Positions 24,669 through 35,700 of a DNA stretch of 64,000 nt are shown here, piece by piece. Under the pieces are notes generated by a model. It had not been told where the DNA came from, did no database searches, and saw only the letters and a program-made list of their open reading frames with translations. A program made the translations under genes and the position numbers. The DNA is taken from positions 434,001 through 498,000 of the forward strand of contig JBAOIH010000001.1 in the NCBI GenBank assembly GCA_037045645.1, written 5' to 3'. Numbering within the stretch: the stretch's first letter is position 1; each line of letters starts with the position of its first letter. The DNA is from Nocardioides sp. Lineage in GTDB: Bacteria; Actinomycetota; Actinomycetes; Propionibacteriales; Nocardioidaceae.

Positions 24669-25445
24669 ATGGACATCAACGGATCCTCAGCCATCGTCAC
24701 CGGTGCCGCCTCAGGCATCGGCGCCGCCGTCGCTCGCCAACTGGCGGCCAAGGGCGCGCGCGTGGTCGTCGCCGACCTGCAAGCCGACAAGGGCGAGGCG
24801 CTCGCCGAGGAGATCGGCGGCATCTTCGCCCTGGTCGACGTCACCAAGACCGAGCAGATCACCGCAGCGGTCAACGCCGCCGCCGAGATCGCTCCACTGC
24901 GCGCCTGTGTGAACTCGGCCGGCATCGGCTGGGCCCAGCGCACGATCGGTCGCGACGGCCAGCTCGAGTCGGCTCACGCCCTCGACGCCTTCCGCAAGGT
25001 CATCGAGATCAACCTGATCGGCACCTTCGACATGACTCGCCAGGCCGCCACGGTGATGTCGCGCAACGAGCCCGACGCCGACGGTCAGCGCGGCGCGATC
25101 GTCAACCTCGCCTCGGTCGCGGCCTTCGACGGCCAGATCGGCCAGGCGTCGTACTCCGCGTCCAAGGGCGGCGTCGTCGGCATGACACTGCCGGTCGCGC
25201 GCGACCTATCGGCCGCGGGCATTCGTCTCAACACCGTCGCTCCGGGCCTGATCGACACTCCGATCTATGGGGAGGGTGAGCAGTCCGAGCAGTTCAAGGC
25301 GCACCTGGGCCAGTCGGTGCTCTTCCCCAAGCGCCTTGGCGTGCCCGACGAGCTCGCCTCGATGGTCATCGAGTGCGTCACCAACTCCTACATGAACGGC
25401 GAGACGATCCGCGTCGACGGCGGCATCCGGATGCCTCCCAAGTGA
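24669..25445 (+). CDS. Short-chain dehydrogenase, 3-hydroxyacyl-CoA dehydrogenase type-2-like
   Basis: A 258-residue SDR. The NAD-binding motif is VTGAASGIGAAVAR (about 10-23), with VVADLQADKGE setting NAD preference through the Asp. CVNSAGIG lies near 80, and catalytic Ser and YSASK (Tyr-x3-Lys) near 148 and 160. The pattern ADLQ..GE..A and the insert RTIGRDGQLESAHALDAF resemble the HSD17B10 / 3-hydroxyacyl-CoA dehydrogenase type II group. The exact substrate is inferred only from that resemblance. The MFS gene starts one base after its stop, so they form a coupled pair. Confidence 0.88.
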   Translation: MDINGSSAIVTGAASGIGAAVARQLAAKGARVVVADLQADKGEALAEEIGGIFALVDVTKTEQITAAVNAAAEIAPLRACVNSAGIGWAQRTIGRDGQLESAHALDAFRKVIEINLIGTFDMTRQAATVMSRNEPDADGQRGAIVNLASVAAFDGQIGQASYSASKGGVVGMTLPVARDLSAAGIRLNTVAPGLIDTPIYGEGEQSEQFKAHLGQSVLFPKRLGVPDELASMVIECVTNSYMNGETIRVDGGIRMPPK

Positions 25446-25446
25446 G

Positions 25447-26835
25447 GTGACCGGCTTCGTCGAGCTGTCGTCGCCCCGAGGGCGCGCGGTCGTCCTCGCG
25501 GCGACCCTCGGGTCGGGCATGGCGATGCTCGACGGCACGGTCGTCAACGTCGCTTTGCGCGAGCTCGGCACCGACCTGGACGCCAGCCTCGCGCAGTTGC
25601 AGTGGATCACCAACGGCTACTTCCTGACGCTGGCCGGGCTGATCCTGCTCGGTGGTGCGCTCGGCGACCGCTGGGGACGGCGTCGCGTCTTCGAGCTCGG
25701 GGTCGTGCTCTTCGCGGTTTCGTCGCTGTTGTGCGGACTCGCCCCCACCGCCGAGGTGTTGATCGGTGCGCGGGTCGTACAAGGCATCGGCGGCGCACTG
25801 CTGACGCCTGGTTCCTTGGCGATCCTGCAGTCGGTCTTCGTGCCCGCGGATCGGGCTCGTGCGATCGGCACATGGTCGGGGATGGCGTCGTTCGCGACCG
25901 CCTTCGGCCCGCTGTTCGGCGGACTGCTGATCGAGGTGTCGTGGCGGTTGATCTTCCTGATCAACCTGCCTTTGGCGGTACTCACCCTGGTGGTCGCGCG
26001 GCGTGCTGTCCCCGAGACCCGAGACGAGTCCGCGACCGGGCGCTTCGACGTCGTGGGCGCTGTGTTGGCGGTCCTGGCGCTGGGCTCGACGACGTACGGA
26101 CTGATCGAATGGGGGCGCTTCGCCGCGCTGTGGCTGGGCTTGGGCGGGCTGGCGTTGATGGTGTTCTTCGTGTGGTGGGAGCGGCGTACGCCTCGGCCGA
26201 TGATGCCGACGTCGCTCTTCGGGTCGGTGCAGTTCAGCGCGGCCAACGCGATGACCTTCGTGGTCTATGCCGCGCTCGGCGCGATGATGTTCTTCCTGGT
26301 GCTGCAGTTGCAGACCTCGCTGGGCTGGTCGCCGCTGGCCGCCGGGCTGGCGACCCTGCCGATCAGCGTGTGCATGCTGTTGCTTGCCGGACGCGGCGGG
26401 GCGTACGGCGAACGCGTCGGCCCGCGCATCCCGATGACCGTCGGCCCGCTCGTGATGGCGTTCGGGACGGCCTGGCTGGCGCTTGTCGACGCCGGCGACG
26501 GCTATGTGTTGCACGTCCTGCCGGGCCTGGTGATCTTCGGTCTCGGGCTGGCCTTGATGGTGGCTCCGCTGACCGCGACGGTGCTGGCGGCCGTGCCCGA
26601 CAACCGCGCGGGCGTGGCAAGTGGGATCAACAACGCGGTCGCCCGCGCGGGTTCACTGCTCGCTGTCGCTGCGTTGCCGGTCCTGGTGGGGTTGTCCGGC
26701 GACGACTATGCCGTGCCGGCACTGTTCAGTGACGGCTACCAGGCCGCGATGTTGCTGTGCGCGGGCCTGCTCGCGGCGGGCGGGCTGATCTCGTGGCTGC
26801 TGATCCGGACTCCTGGCCAGCCCGCGGCGCGGTGA
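25447..26835 (+). CDS. MFS drug transporter, DHA2 (EmrB/QacA) family
   Basis: A 462-residue polytopic permease. The first helix contains MAMLDGTVVNVALRELG, the DHA2 motif D1, followed by QLQWITNGYFLTLAGLILLGG and the loop motif GDRWGRRRVF. The motif-C-like GALLTPGSLAIL is near 112 and further helices bring the total close to 14. It probably exports hydrophobic drugs using the proton gradient; substrates are unknown. Start GTG 25447, one base after the SDR stop, is the only start giving a full first helix. Confidence 0.9.
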   Translation: MTGFVELSSPRGRAVVLAATLGSGMAMLDGTVVNVALRELGTDLDASLAQLQWITNGYFLTLAGLILLGGALGDRWGRRRVFELGVVLFAVSSLLCGLAPTAEVLIGARVVQGIGGALLTPGSLAILQSVFVPADRARAIGTWSGMASFATAFGPLFGGLLIEVSWRLIFLINLPLAVLTLVVARRAVPETRDESATGRFDVVGAVLAVLALGSTTYGLIEWGRFAALWLGLGGLALMVFFVWWERRTPRPMMPTSLFGSVQFSAANAMTFVVYAALGAMMFFLVLQLQTSLGWSPLAAGLATLPISVCMLLLAGRGGAYGERVGPRIPMTVGPLVMAFGTAWLALVDAGDGYVLHVLPGLVIFGLGLALMVAPLTATVLAAVPDNRAGVASGINNAVARAGSLLAVAALPVLVGLSGDDYAVPALFSDGYQAAMLLCAGLLAAGGLISWLLIRTPGQPAAR

Positions 26836-26854
26836 CCCCCTCAATCCTCGGCGG

Positions 26855-26913
26855 AGAACTGCGGCCGGGGGCGCAGTCGGGCGCCTTCTGACCCGCGCCG
26901 CGGCCGCAGTTCT
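26855..26913. terminator. Palindromic terminator-like element with GCGGCCG core
   Basis: A perfect 12-bp inverted repeat, GAACTGCGGCCG (26856-26867) and CGGCCGCAGTTC (26901-26912), lies between the convergent MFS and oxidoreductase genes, with a GC-rich loop. It would act on both strands as a bidirectional terminator. A longer member of the same family is at 38395-38457. Confidence 0.75.
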
Positions 26914-26928
26914 TCCTCCCGAACGCCG

Positions 26929-29382
26929 TCAGGCGCGCACCCGCTCGCTCTTCGGGTCGTACGCCGGGCGCAGCGAGACGCTCGCCGCGAAACGTTCACC
27001 CGCCACGTCGACCTCCCACGTGCCGGAAGCCAACCAGTCGGGCGTCACAGCGTCTGGCGCCGTGACGTACGCCAACCCGACCGCCGCGCCCAGAGTCCAG
27101 CCGTAGGAGCCGGCGCGCACATAACCGACCACGACCCCGTCGCGCAGCACCGGCTCGGCGTGGAAGAGCAGTGGACCGCCTTCGCCGAGCCCCTGGTCGA
27201 GCACGATCTGTACCAGCCTGGACAGCATCGGACGGCCACGCCGCTCGGCCAACGCTGCTCGCCCGATGAACTCGTGGTCCCAGTCCACGGCGAAGCCCAG
27301 GCCGACGGCGAGGGGGCAGTCGGTGTTGTCGATGTCGTGGCCGAAGTCGCGATAGGCCTTCTCCATCCGCAACGACGACAACGCCTTGAGCCCGGTCAGC
27401 CGCACCCTCGGGTCGGCCGCGATGGCGTCCCAGACCTCGCCGGCTCGTGCCGCGGCGACATAGAGTTCATAGCCCAACTCGCCCAGATAGGTGATCCGGG
27501 CGCAGAGCGATTCCACGCCCGCCACCGTGATCACCCGCGCGGTGCGGAACGGGAACGCGGCCGTGGACAGGTCCTGGTCAGTCAGCCCGGCCAGCACGTC
27601 GCGAGACAACGGGCCTTGCAGGTTGATCTGCGCGAGTTTCGCGGTCACGTCGGTGACGGTCACCTCGCCGTGCAGGTGGCGGTTGAGCCAGTCGAGGGCT
27701 GCGCCGTGCGCGGTGTCGGAGGCCACGACCATGAACGAATCGGCGTCATGCTTGGTGACCGTCAGGTCAGCTTCGATCAGGCCACGTTCGTTGAGCCACT
27801 GGGTGTAGGTGATCGTCTCGGGCGCGCCGTCGACGTCACCGGCCGAGATCCGCGCCAGTGATGCGCCCGCATCCGGGCCTTCCACGAGGAACTTGGCCAT
27901 GAACGACATGTCCATCAGCCCGGCGCCTTCGCGTACGGCCCGGTGCTCGTGCTCCCACTGCTCGAACCAGGGCGCAGCACACCACGTCGGCTCGGCCGTC
28001 GGGGTCTGCCCGGCCCCGGCATACCAGTCCGCCGACTCCCACCCCGAGACCTCGCGCAGATAGCCGCCGGCCGCGACCAGGCGGTCGTGCACCGGCGAGA
28101 GCAGCGCACCGCGTTGGGTGTGCAATTGCTTGCCCGGCGTGTGGGCGGCATAGACCGTGCCGAGGATCTCGGTCGTACGTTCGGCGCGATAGGCCGGCGC
28201 CAACTGGTAGGGCTGGAAGCGTGCGACGTCGAAGCCCGTCACGTCCACGCCGGGATCGCCCGACACGATCCATTCGGCGATGACTCGGCCCAGGCCACCG
28301 GCGGAGAGGATGCCGACCGAGTTCATCCCCGCTGCGACGAAGTAGCCCCGGATGCCGGGCACTTCGCCGACGGCGGGCGCGAGGTCCGGGGTGAAGGACT
28401 CGGGACCGCAGAAGAACGTGCGTACGCCGACCTCCTGGGTGATCGGCACCCGCGACATCGCGGTCTCCAGGAAGGGCGCCATCCGATCCCAGTCGGGCTT
28501 GAGGGTGGTGAAGGAGGCGTCGCCGGGGATGCCCTCCACGGCCCACGCCGCCGCGTGCGGTTCGAAGAGGCCGACCATCATGCCGCCACCCTCCTCGCGG
28601 TAGTAGCCGTACGAGGTGGGGTCTTCGAAGATCGGCCCATCGGGGTCGATGCCGTCGATGGAGTCGGTGATCAGGTAGTAGTGCTCAGCCGCCTGATTGG
28701 GGATGACCAGACCGCTGCGCTCGCCGAGTTCGCGAGCCCACATGCCGGTGGCGTTGACCACGTATTCACATTCGATGTCGCCGGCGCTCGTACGCACTCC
28801 GGTGACGGTGCGCAGCCCGTCTCCGGACATCAACACGTCCTCGACCGTGACGTCTTCGACGATCCGTACGCCGAGGTTCTTGGCACCGCGCGCCAACGAC
28901 ATGGTCAGGTCTACGGGGTTGACCCGGCCGTCGCCTGGGATGTGGAAGCCGCCGTGCAGATCGTCGGTGCGAGCCCACGGGAACAGATCGCGCATCTCGT
29001 CGTTGGAGACCTCGTGCACTTCCAGGCCGAGGTGGCGCTGGAACGCTGCGACCCGACGGTATTCGTGGAGGCGGTCCTGATCGGCGGCGGCCTCGATCAG
29101 ACCGACCGGGCGGAAGCCCGTGGACATCCCGGTCTCGGCTTCCAGGCGCGCGTACAGGTCGCGTGAATAGAGACGGATCCCGGTGTTGGTCTCGCTCGTG
29201 GAGCCGAAGGTGGTCATCAGGCCTGCGGCGTGCCAGGTGGTGCCGGAGGTCAGCTTGTCGCGTTCGATGAGCACGGTGTCGGTGTAGCCGGCATGGGCGA
29301 GGTGATAGGCGATCGAGCAGCCGATGACGCCGCCACCGATGATCACGACACGTGCACGTGCAGGAAGGTTCACGCTTGTCAC
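26929..29382 (-). CDS. FAD-dependent oxidoreductase with GcvT domain (dimethylglycine/sarcosine dehydrogenase-like)
   Basis: An 817-residue two-part enzyme. The N-terminal 400 residues are a D-amino-acid-oxidase-type flavoprotein: VVIIGGGVIGCSIAYHL (about 12-28), LIERDKLTSGTTWHAAGL with the His/Trp region used for FAD attachment in relatives, and GVGYF-like substrate segments. The rest matches FAO_M, GcvT and GcvT C-terminal domains (IGRAALAERRGRP near 715), which accept the one-carbon unit on tetrahydrofolate. Together this is the architecture of dimethylglycine and sarcosine dehydrogenases. The substrate within the methylated-glycine group is not resolved. Divergent from recC with 68 bp between. 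Confidence 0.9.
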   Translation of the reverse strand: MTSVNLPARARVVIIGGGVIGCSIAYHLAHAGYTDTVLIERDKLTSGTTWHAAGLMTTFGSTSETNTGIRLYSRDLYARLEAETGMSTGFRPVGLIEAAADQDRLHEYRRVAAFQRHLGLEVHEVSNDEMRDLFPWARTDDLHGGFHIPGDGRVNPVDLTMSLARGAKNLGVRIVEDVTVEDVLMSGDGLRTVTGVRTSAGDIECEYVVNATGMWARELGERSGLVIPNQAAEHYYLITDSIDGIDPDGPIFEDPTSYGYYREEGGGMMVGLFEPHAAAWAVEGIPGDASFTTLKPDWDRMAPFLETAMSRVPITQEVGVRTFFCGPESFTPDLAPAVGEVPGIRGYFVAAGMNSVGILSAGGLGRVIAEWIVSGDPGVDVTGFDVARFQPYQLAPAYRAERTTEILGTVYAAHTPGKQLHTQRGALLSPVHDRLVAAGGYLREVSGWESADWYAGAGQTPTAEPTWCAAPWFEQWEHEHRAVREGAGLMDMSFMAKFLVEGPDAGASLARISAGDVDGAPETITYTQWLNERGLIEADLTVTKHDADSFMVVASDTAHGAALDWLNRHLHGEVTVTDVTAKLAQINLQGPLSRDVLAGLTDQDLSTAAFPFRTARVITVAGVESLCARITYLGELGYELYVAAARAGEVWDAIAADPRVRLTGLKALSSLRMEKAYRDFGHDIDNTDCPLAVGLGFAVDWDHEFIGRAALAERRGRPMLSRLVQIVLDQGLGEGGPLLFHAEPVLRDGVVVGYVRAGSYGWTLGAAVGLAYVTAPDAVTPDWLASGTWEVDVAGERFAASVSLRPAYDPKSERVRA

Positions 29383-29450
29383 GCTAGTGCTCCGAGGCGC
29401 TCTTTGCCGTGCGAATCGCGTTGTCCGTGCGCGCGTCTAGGGTGGCGCCC

Positions 29451-32400
29451 GTGACGTTGATCGTGCATCGAGCTGAGCGGGCGGACCTGCTGGTCCCGGG
29501 CCTTGCCGCGGTGTTGCGCGAGCCGCAGGCAGATCCGTTCGCGATGGAGTTGGTGCTGGTCCCGGCGCGGGGTGTGGAGCGATGGCTCAGCCAGCAGCTC
29601 TCACACCTGCTTGGCAATGCCCCGGGGTCTGCCGACGGCGTGTGTGCGGGTGTCGAGTTCCGCTCCCCGGCCTCGCTGATCGCCGAGGTGCTGGGGACGC
29701 GCGACGAGGATCCCTGGCACCCCGACGTGCTTGCCTGGTCGGTGCTGCGCGTGCTCGACAGGTCGGTGGGGGAGCCGTGGGCGCGCGTCGTCGTCGACCA
29801 TCTGGGTTATCTCTTCGAGCCCGGGTCGGACGAGTTCGTGTTGCGTCAGGGGCGGCGCTTTGCCGTGGCAAGACGCCTCGCCGGGCTGTTGGCGGCGTAC
29901 GCCGGGCAGCGTCCCCACCTGCTCGTCGACTGGGAGGCGGGGGGCAACGGCGACGGGACCGGCCGAGCGCTGCCGGCCGACCTGGCCTGGCAGCCGGAGT
30001 TGTGGCGGCGAGTGCTGGCCGATGTCGGGGCACCGTCGCCGGTCGTACGGCATCGCGACGTGGTCGCGGCGCTCTCATCCGGGTCGCTCGCGTTGGACCT
30101 GCCCCCACGCCTGAGCCTGTTTGGCCACACCCGGCTCAGTCGCAGCGAGGCCGAATTGCTGGCTGCTGTCGGTGAGCGACGCGAGGTCCACGTGTGGATG
30201 CCGCATCCCAGCGATGCGCTCTGGGCCGCGCGCGCGGTGCCGTCGCTGGGCACCCGTCGACTGGACGACGAGTCTCACCTCGCGGTCGAGCATCCGCTGC
30301 TGGCGACGATGGGGCGCGACGTGCGTGAGGCGCAGGCGGTGCTCGAAGCGGTGCATGCCCGCGATGGCGGGGCAGTGCCCGGGCCGACGCGACCGCGCAC
30401 CCTGCTTGGCGCGATCCAGGCCGACATCGCCGCAGCCCGAGCGCCGCGACAGGCAGTCGGCTTGGGCGAGGACACAGGCGTACGCGGGTCGGTCCAAGTG
30501 CACGCCTGTCATGGCCCGGCCCGTCAGGTCGAGGTGCTGCGTGAGGTGCTGCTCAATCTGTTGGATGCCGATCCCACTCTGGAGCCACGCGACATCGTGG
30601 TGATGTGTCCCGATATCGATGTCTTCGCCCCCCTGATCCAGGCGTCCTTCGGTCTCGGCGAAGCGGTCGCGGGCAGCCATCCTGGTCATCGGTTGCGGGT
30701 GATGCTGGCCGATCGATCTCCGACGCAGACCAACCCGTTGCTCGGCGTGCTGACCAAGATCCTCGACCTGGGCGACGGGCGTGCCGAGGCAAGCCGGGTG
30801 CTCGACCTGCTGGCGGAAGAGCCGGTGCGGCGACGCTTCGGTTTCTCGGAGTCCGACCTGGAGACGCTGACCCGCTGGGTCACCAACTCGGGGATCCGCT
30901 GGGGTTGGGACGAACGGGGGCGAGCGGCGTACGGACTCGACGCGTTCGTGCAGAACACCTGGAAGTTCGGCCTCGACCGAGTGCTCGCAGGCGTTGCCCT
31001 TTCCGACGACTCCGACGCGACCCTGAAGACCACCGCGCCCTACGACGATGTCTCGACCACCGACATCGCCCTCGCTGGGCGCTTGGCCGAGGCCATCGAA
31101 CGACTGCAACGTTGCGCCGAGAGGTTCGGCGGTGCGCACGGGGCGGCCGAATGGTTCGCCTTGCTCTCATCGACCGTCGAGCGGCTCGCGGAGCCGGCAT
31201 ATGGCGAGGAGTGGCAACAGGCACAACTTCACCGAGAGTTGTCCGCGCTTGGCGAAGAGGCGGGCGAGAGCACGGTTCTTCGACTGGGAGACATCCGCGC
31301 CATGCTGCACCGACAACTGGGCGGCCGGCCGACGCGCGCGAACTTCCGCACCGGGACGCTGACCATCTGCACGCTTACGCCCATGCGCTCGGTGCCGCAT
31401 CGCGTGGTGTGCCTGCTCGGCATCGATGACCGTGTCTTCCCCCGCGGCGGCACCCTCGACGGCGACGACGTCCTCGGTCGGATCCCACTCGTCGGCGAAC
31501 GCGACCAGCGTGGCGCCGACCGACAACTCTTCCTCGATGCGGTGATGGCCGCGACCGAGCATCTGGTGATCAGTTACACCGGTTTCCACGAATCGACAGG
31601 TGCCCCACGTCCTCCAGCCGTGCCCCTGCGTGAGTTCCTCGACGTCGTGGAAGTCGCCGCACCGGGGTTCAAGATTGCCGAGCACAAGTCGCAGGCTTTT
31701 CACCCGGCCTATCTGGGTGTGCCAGAGCGCGGCGTGTTGCTCCCGCAGTCGTACGACAGCGACTCGGCGCGTGCCGCCCGGGTGGCCGCGTCACCACGAC
31801 ATCCGGCTCCGCGCCTGATCGATGTCCGCCTGCCACCAGCGCCGCTTGGCGACATCGCGTTGACGGACCTGCGTGAGGCGGTGTTCTCTCCGGCCAAGGC
31901 ATTCGTCCGGCAACGGCTGATGACCGAAGTGCCCCGTGAGCGCGACGAGGTCTCCGACTCGATGCCGGCCGCTGTGGGCGGACTCGCGGCCTGGCAATCC
32001 GGCGACCGGATGCTGCAGGCACTCCTGCGTCGTCACGACCTGGGCGACGTCCTCCACCGCGAGTGGCAGCAGGGGGCCGCGCCACCGGGGGCGTACGGCT
32101 GGCACGGCGTCAAGGAGGCGGCGAAGACGGCGCACAAACTCGTCGAGGAGTTCAGGTCTTCGATCGGAGAGCAGGAGTCGACCGACACAGACGTCGACAT
32201 CAAGCTGGCGGATGGCCGTCGAGTCGTCGGCACCGTGCCGGGGGTCTTTGGCAATCGTCTCGTCCGGGTCGGGTACTCGACGTTGGGCGCGAAATCGAGG
32301 CTGCAACTCTGGCTGGATCTGGTGGCGCTGAGTGCGGCCGATCCCGGCGCCGGCTTCGTGGGTCGTACGATCGGTCGCGGTCCCGAGGCGGGAGTGGATC

Positions 32401-32744
32401 CGGTCCGCGGCACCTTCCGCCCGGTGGTCGATCCGCTGGGCGTGTTGGAGTCGCTCGTGGCATTGCATGATCGGGCGCTGACCCAGGTCATTCCGCTGGA
32501 GCAGGAGACCGCTCGGGCCTGGGCGTTGGTGGTGCATCGGCGACGCAACGCCCCGGACTGGATGATCCAGCGCGACGCCCGCGAGGCATGGAACAAGAGC
32601 CGACCTCCGGAGTTGACCCATGCCTGGGGCAGACGTCCCCGCTGGGAGGAAGCGCGCGACCTCCCCGGCCCTGACGGGCAGCCGGTCTTCGGTCACGAGG
32701 CACTCGGTCTCTGGTTGCCGATCCTGCAGTCGGAGGAGGAGTGA
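29451..32744 (+). CDS. recC: Exodeoxyribonuclease V subunit gamma
   Basis: The RecC subunit, 1097 residues, of the RecBCD helicase-nuclease that processes double-strand ends. It begins VTLIVHRAERADLLVPGLAA with QADPFAMELVLVPARGVERWLSQ, the characteristic RecC opening. Later come TICTLTPMRSVPHRVVCLLG and an inactive helicase/nuclease fold. RecC members have lost the Walker motifs, and none is seen here. GTG 29451 is used; the frame stays open to 29409 without a better start. The stop shares its last base with the recB ATG, so recC-recB-recD form one operon. Confidence 0.93.
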   Translation: MTLIVHRAERADLLVPGLAAVLREPQADPFAMELVLVPARGVERWLSQQLSHLLGNAPGSADGVCAGVEFRSPASLIAEVLGTRDEDPWHPDVLAWSVLRVLDRSVGEPWARVVVDHLGYLFEPGSDEFVLRQGRRFAVARRLAGLLAAYAGQRPHLLVDWEAGGNGDGTGRALPADLAWQPELWRRVLADVGAPSPVVRHRDVVAALSSGSLALDLPPRLSLFGHTRLSRSEAELLAAVGERREVHVWMPHPSDALWAARAVPSLGTRRLDDESHLAVEHPLLATMGRDVREAQAVLEAVHARDGGAVPGPTRPRTLLGAIQADIAAARAPRQAVGLGEDTGVRGSVQVHACHGPARQVEVLREVLLNLLDADPTLEPRDIVVMCPDIDVFAPLIQASFGLGEAVAGSHPGHRLRVMLADRSPTQTNPLLGVLTKILDLGDGRAEASRVLDLLAEEPVRRRFGFSESDLETLTRWVTNSGIRWGWDERGRAAYGLDAFVQNTWKFGLDRVLAGVALSDDSDATLKTTAPYDDVSTTDIALAGRLAEAIERLQRCAERFGGAHGAAEWFALLSSTVERLAEPAYGEEWQQAQLHRELSALGEEAGESTVLRLGDIRAMLHRQLGGRPTRANFRTGTLTICTLTPMRSVPHRVVCLLGIDDRVFPRGGTLDGDDVLGRIPLVGERDQRGADRQLFLDAVMAATEHLVISYTGFHESTGAPRPPAVPLREFLDVVEVAAPGFKIAEHKSQAFHPAYLGVPERGVLLPQSYDSDSARAARVAASPRHPAPRLIDVRLPPAPLGDIALTDLREAVFSPAKAFVRQRLMTEVPRERDEVSDSMPAAVGGLAAWQSGDRMLQALLRRHDLGDVLHREWQQGAAPPGAYGWHGVKEAAKTAHKLVEEFRSSIGEQESTDTDVDIKLADGRRVVGTVPGVFGNRLVRVGYSTLGAKSRLQLWLDLVALSAADPGAGFVGRTIGRGPEAGVDPVRGTFRPVVDPLGVLESLVALHDRALTQVIPLEQETARAWALVVHRRRNAPDWMIQRDAREAWNKSRPPELTHAWGRRPRWEEARDLPGPDGQPVFGHEALGLWLPILQSEEE

Positions 32745-35700
32745 TGGAAGCCTTCGACCTCACCGCACCGTTGCCGGGCACCGGCATCACCGTCCTCGAA
32801 GCCAGTGCCGGCACCGGCAAGACCTTCACGCTGGCCGCCCTTGCGACGCGCTTCATCGCGGAGGGTGCCCGCCTCGACGAGTTGCTGCTGATCACCTTCA
32901 GCCGGGCGGCGACCCAGGAATTGCGAGATCGGGTGCGCGAGCAGTTGGTGGCGGCGGCTGCCGAACTGGCCTTGCCGGAGGCCACGACGCCGCTGGGGGG
33001 AGTGCTGCGCCGAGACGCCGATCGTCGCGAACTCGACGATGCGTCGATCGAGGTGAGGCGGCGACGTCTGCTGGACGCAGTGGCCCACTACGACGCGGCA
33101 ACCATCGCCACCACCCACGAGTTCTGCCATGCGGTGCTGCGCTCGCTGGGGGTCGCGGGAAACTCCGACGCCCGCGAGACCTTGCGCGAGGACCTGAGCG
33201 GACTGACCGACGATGTGGTCACCGACCACTATCTGGCGCGCTGGTCCGGCACGGCCGAGCCTCCGGTGACGTTCAAAGAGGCGCGCATCGCGGCCGAGAA
33301 CGCGCTGGCCCAGCCGCACGCCGCGCTGCGCCCTCGTGATTTTGACCAAGACAGCCGCGAGGCGGCCCTGGTGTCCTTTGCCGGGGGCGTACGTGACGAG
33401 GTCGCGCACCGCAAGCAACGTGCCGCGATCCTGACGTTCGACGACCTGCTCGATCGACTCGCCACGGCACTCGAGGGCGAGGACTCCGCGGCTGCCGAGC
33501 GGATGCGGGCACGCTGGAAGGTGATCTTGGTCGACGAGTTCCAAGACACCGACCCGGTGCAGTGGCAGGTGCTCTCGCGAGCCTTCGCGAAGTCCAGCGT
33601 GCTGGTCCTGATCGGTGATCCCAAGCAGGCGATCTATGCCTTCCGCGGTGGTGACACGCCGACCTATCTCAGCGCGGTCGACGGTGCCGAGACCCGCACG
33701 CTCGACCGCAATCACCGATCCGACCCGGCGGTCGTCGACGCCTTGCAGGCGTTGTTGCGTGGGGCTGAGTTGGGCGACGAGCAGATCGTGGTGCATCCGG
33801 TCACCGCGGCCCGGGAAGGGAGTTCGCTCTCCGGCACCCAGCGCGGCATCGACTATGAGGTCAGGGGAGGAGTGCGGCTGCGTCGCGTCTCGCGCGAGGG
33901 ACTCGATCTCACCAAGTCGCAGACCATTCGTCCGGCGGACTGGAAGCCGCTAGTGGCGGCTGACGTCGCAGCCGACATCAGCCGGCAACTCAGCGCGGGC
34001 GCGTCGGTGACCGACCCCGACGGGACGATCCGTCCGTTGGACGCGGGCGACGTGGCGATTCTGCTGCACTCGATCCGGCTGGAAGGGGGACCGATCCAGG
34101 CCGAACTCACCAAGCGCGGCATCCCGTGGGTCGTCAACTCCGCCGACAGCGTGATGACCGGTCCTGCTGCAGCGGCCTGGCTGCGCCTGCTCGAGGCGAT
34201 GGAGCAACCGTCGCAGCCGCGCCGCATTCATGCCGCCGCGTTGACGCCGTTCTTCGACACGACCGCTGATCAACTCGTCGCCGGCGGCACCGACCTCTCC
34301 GATCGACTCGGCGAGCGGATCCGTTCGTGGCTCGACCTGTGCCGCTCACGTGGAGTCGCCGCCGTGCTCGCGGCTGCGCACGCAGACGGGCTGGCCGCAC
34401 GAGTGCTGGGCTGGGAGAGCGGTGAGCGCATCCTTACCGACCTCAACCACGTGGGCGAGTTGCTCCATTGCGCCGCCCAGGAGGACCGCCTGGGCCTGAC
34501 CGGTCTGACTCGCTGGCTGCGCGACGCGATCGATGAGGGCAATCGCACCGACGCGCGCCGTCGGCGACTCGATGTCGATGCCCAGGCCGTGCAGTTCGTG
34601 ACGATCCACGGTTCGAAAGGCCTCGAATACCCCCTCGTCTACCTGCCGGGTCTTTTCGACCGACGGGTCAAGGACTGGGTGACCACGCACCTCTACCACG
34701 AGAACGCACAACGATGCCTCGACGTCGCAGGCACCGAACAGGCTCGCGCGCAGGCGCGGGTGGAGGAAGCCCAAGAGGACCTGCGGTTGGCCTACGTCGC
34801 GATGACGCGTGCTCGCGCCCAGTTGGTGCTGTGGTGGGCACCCACGTGGGATGGCAAGAACGCGTCGCTCACCCGTCTGCTGTTCGGGCGCGAGCCCGAC
34901 GGGGCGTACGTCTCGCCCACAGCGCCGTTCCCCGACACCGACGTGGCGTGCGACCAGGTGCTCAAACGCTGGGAGGCGGCGGGTGCGTTCAGGCTGGAGG
35001 ACGCCGTCGTCCATTCCGGAGCCGTACGCGAGACCGATCCCGCGCCGCGGTTGGCGGCTCGCAGTTTCGACCGCACGCTGGACCTGGCGTGGCGCCGTAC
35101 GTCGTACTCCGGACTGATCCGCGCCGAGCAGGTGTCGGTCACCTATGCCGAGCCCGAAGTCGCCGGCACCGATGACGAGGTCGAGATCGAGCCAATGCTC
35201 GACCTGACCGCGCCGGAGGCCCCCGCAGAGATTGCGCCCGAACTCGTCTCGCCCATGGACGGCCTGGCCGGTGGCGCCACCTTCGGATCTCTGGTGCATG
35301 CCGTCCTCGAACTCGCCGACCCCGAGGTGCCGGACCTTCGTGCCGAGCTGATCCGACATCTCGACGTCCAACGTCGCTGGTGGGCGGTCCCGGAGCCGAC
35401 CGAGACTCTCGCCGATGCCCTCCTGCCGATGAACCACAGCCCACTCGGCCCGCTCGCCTCCGGGCTCACGCTCGCCGAGATTCCGCTACGCGATCGGTTG
35501 CGGGAACTCGACTTCGAGATCCCGCTCGCGGACGGCGACCGCGAGGGTGAGCGAGGACGGCGGTTGGCGGACTTCGCGACGGCGATCCGGGCCCACCTTC
35601 CGCCCGGCGACCCGGTGCGCGAATACGCCGACAAACTCGACAACCCGTCCCTGGGGGAGCAGGTGCTGCGCGGCTATCTCTCGGGCTCCATCGACGTGGT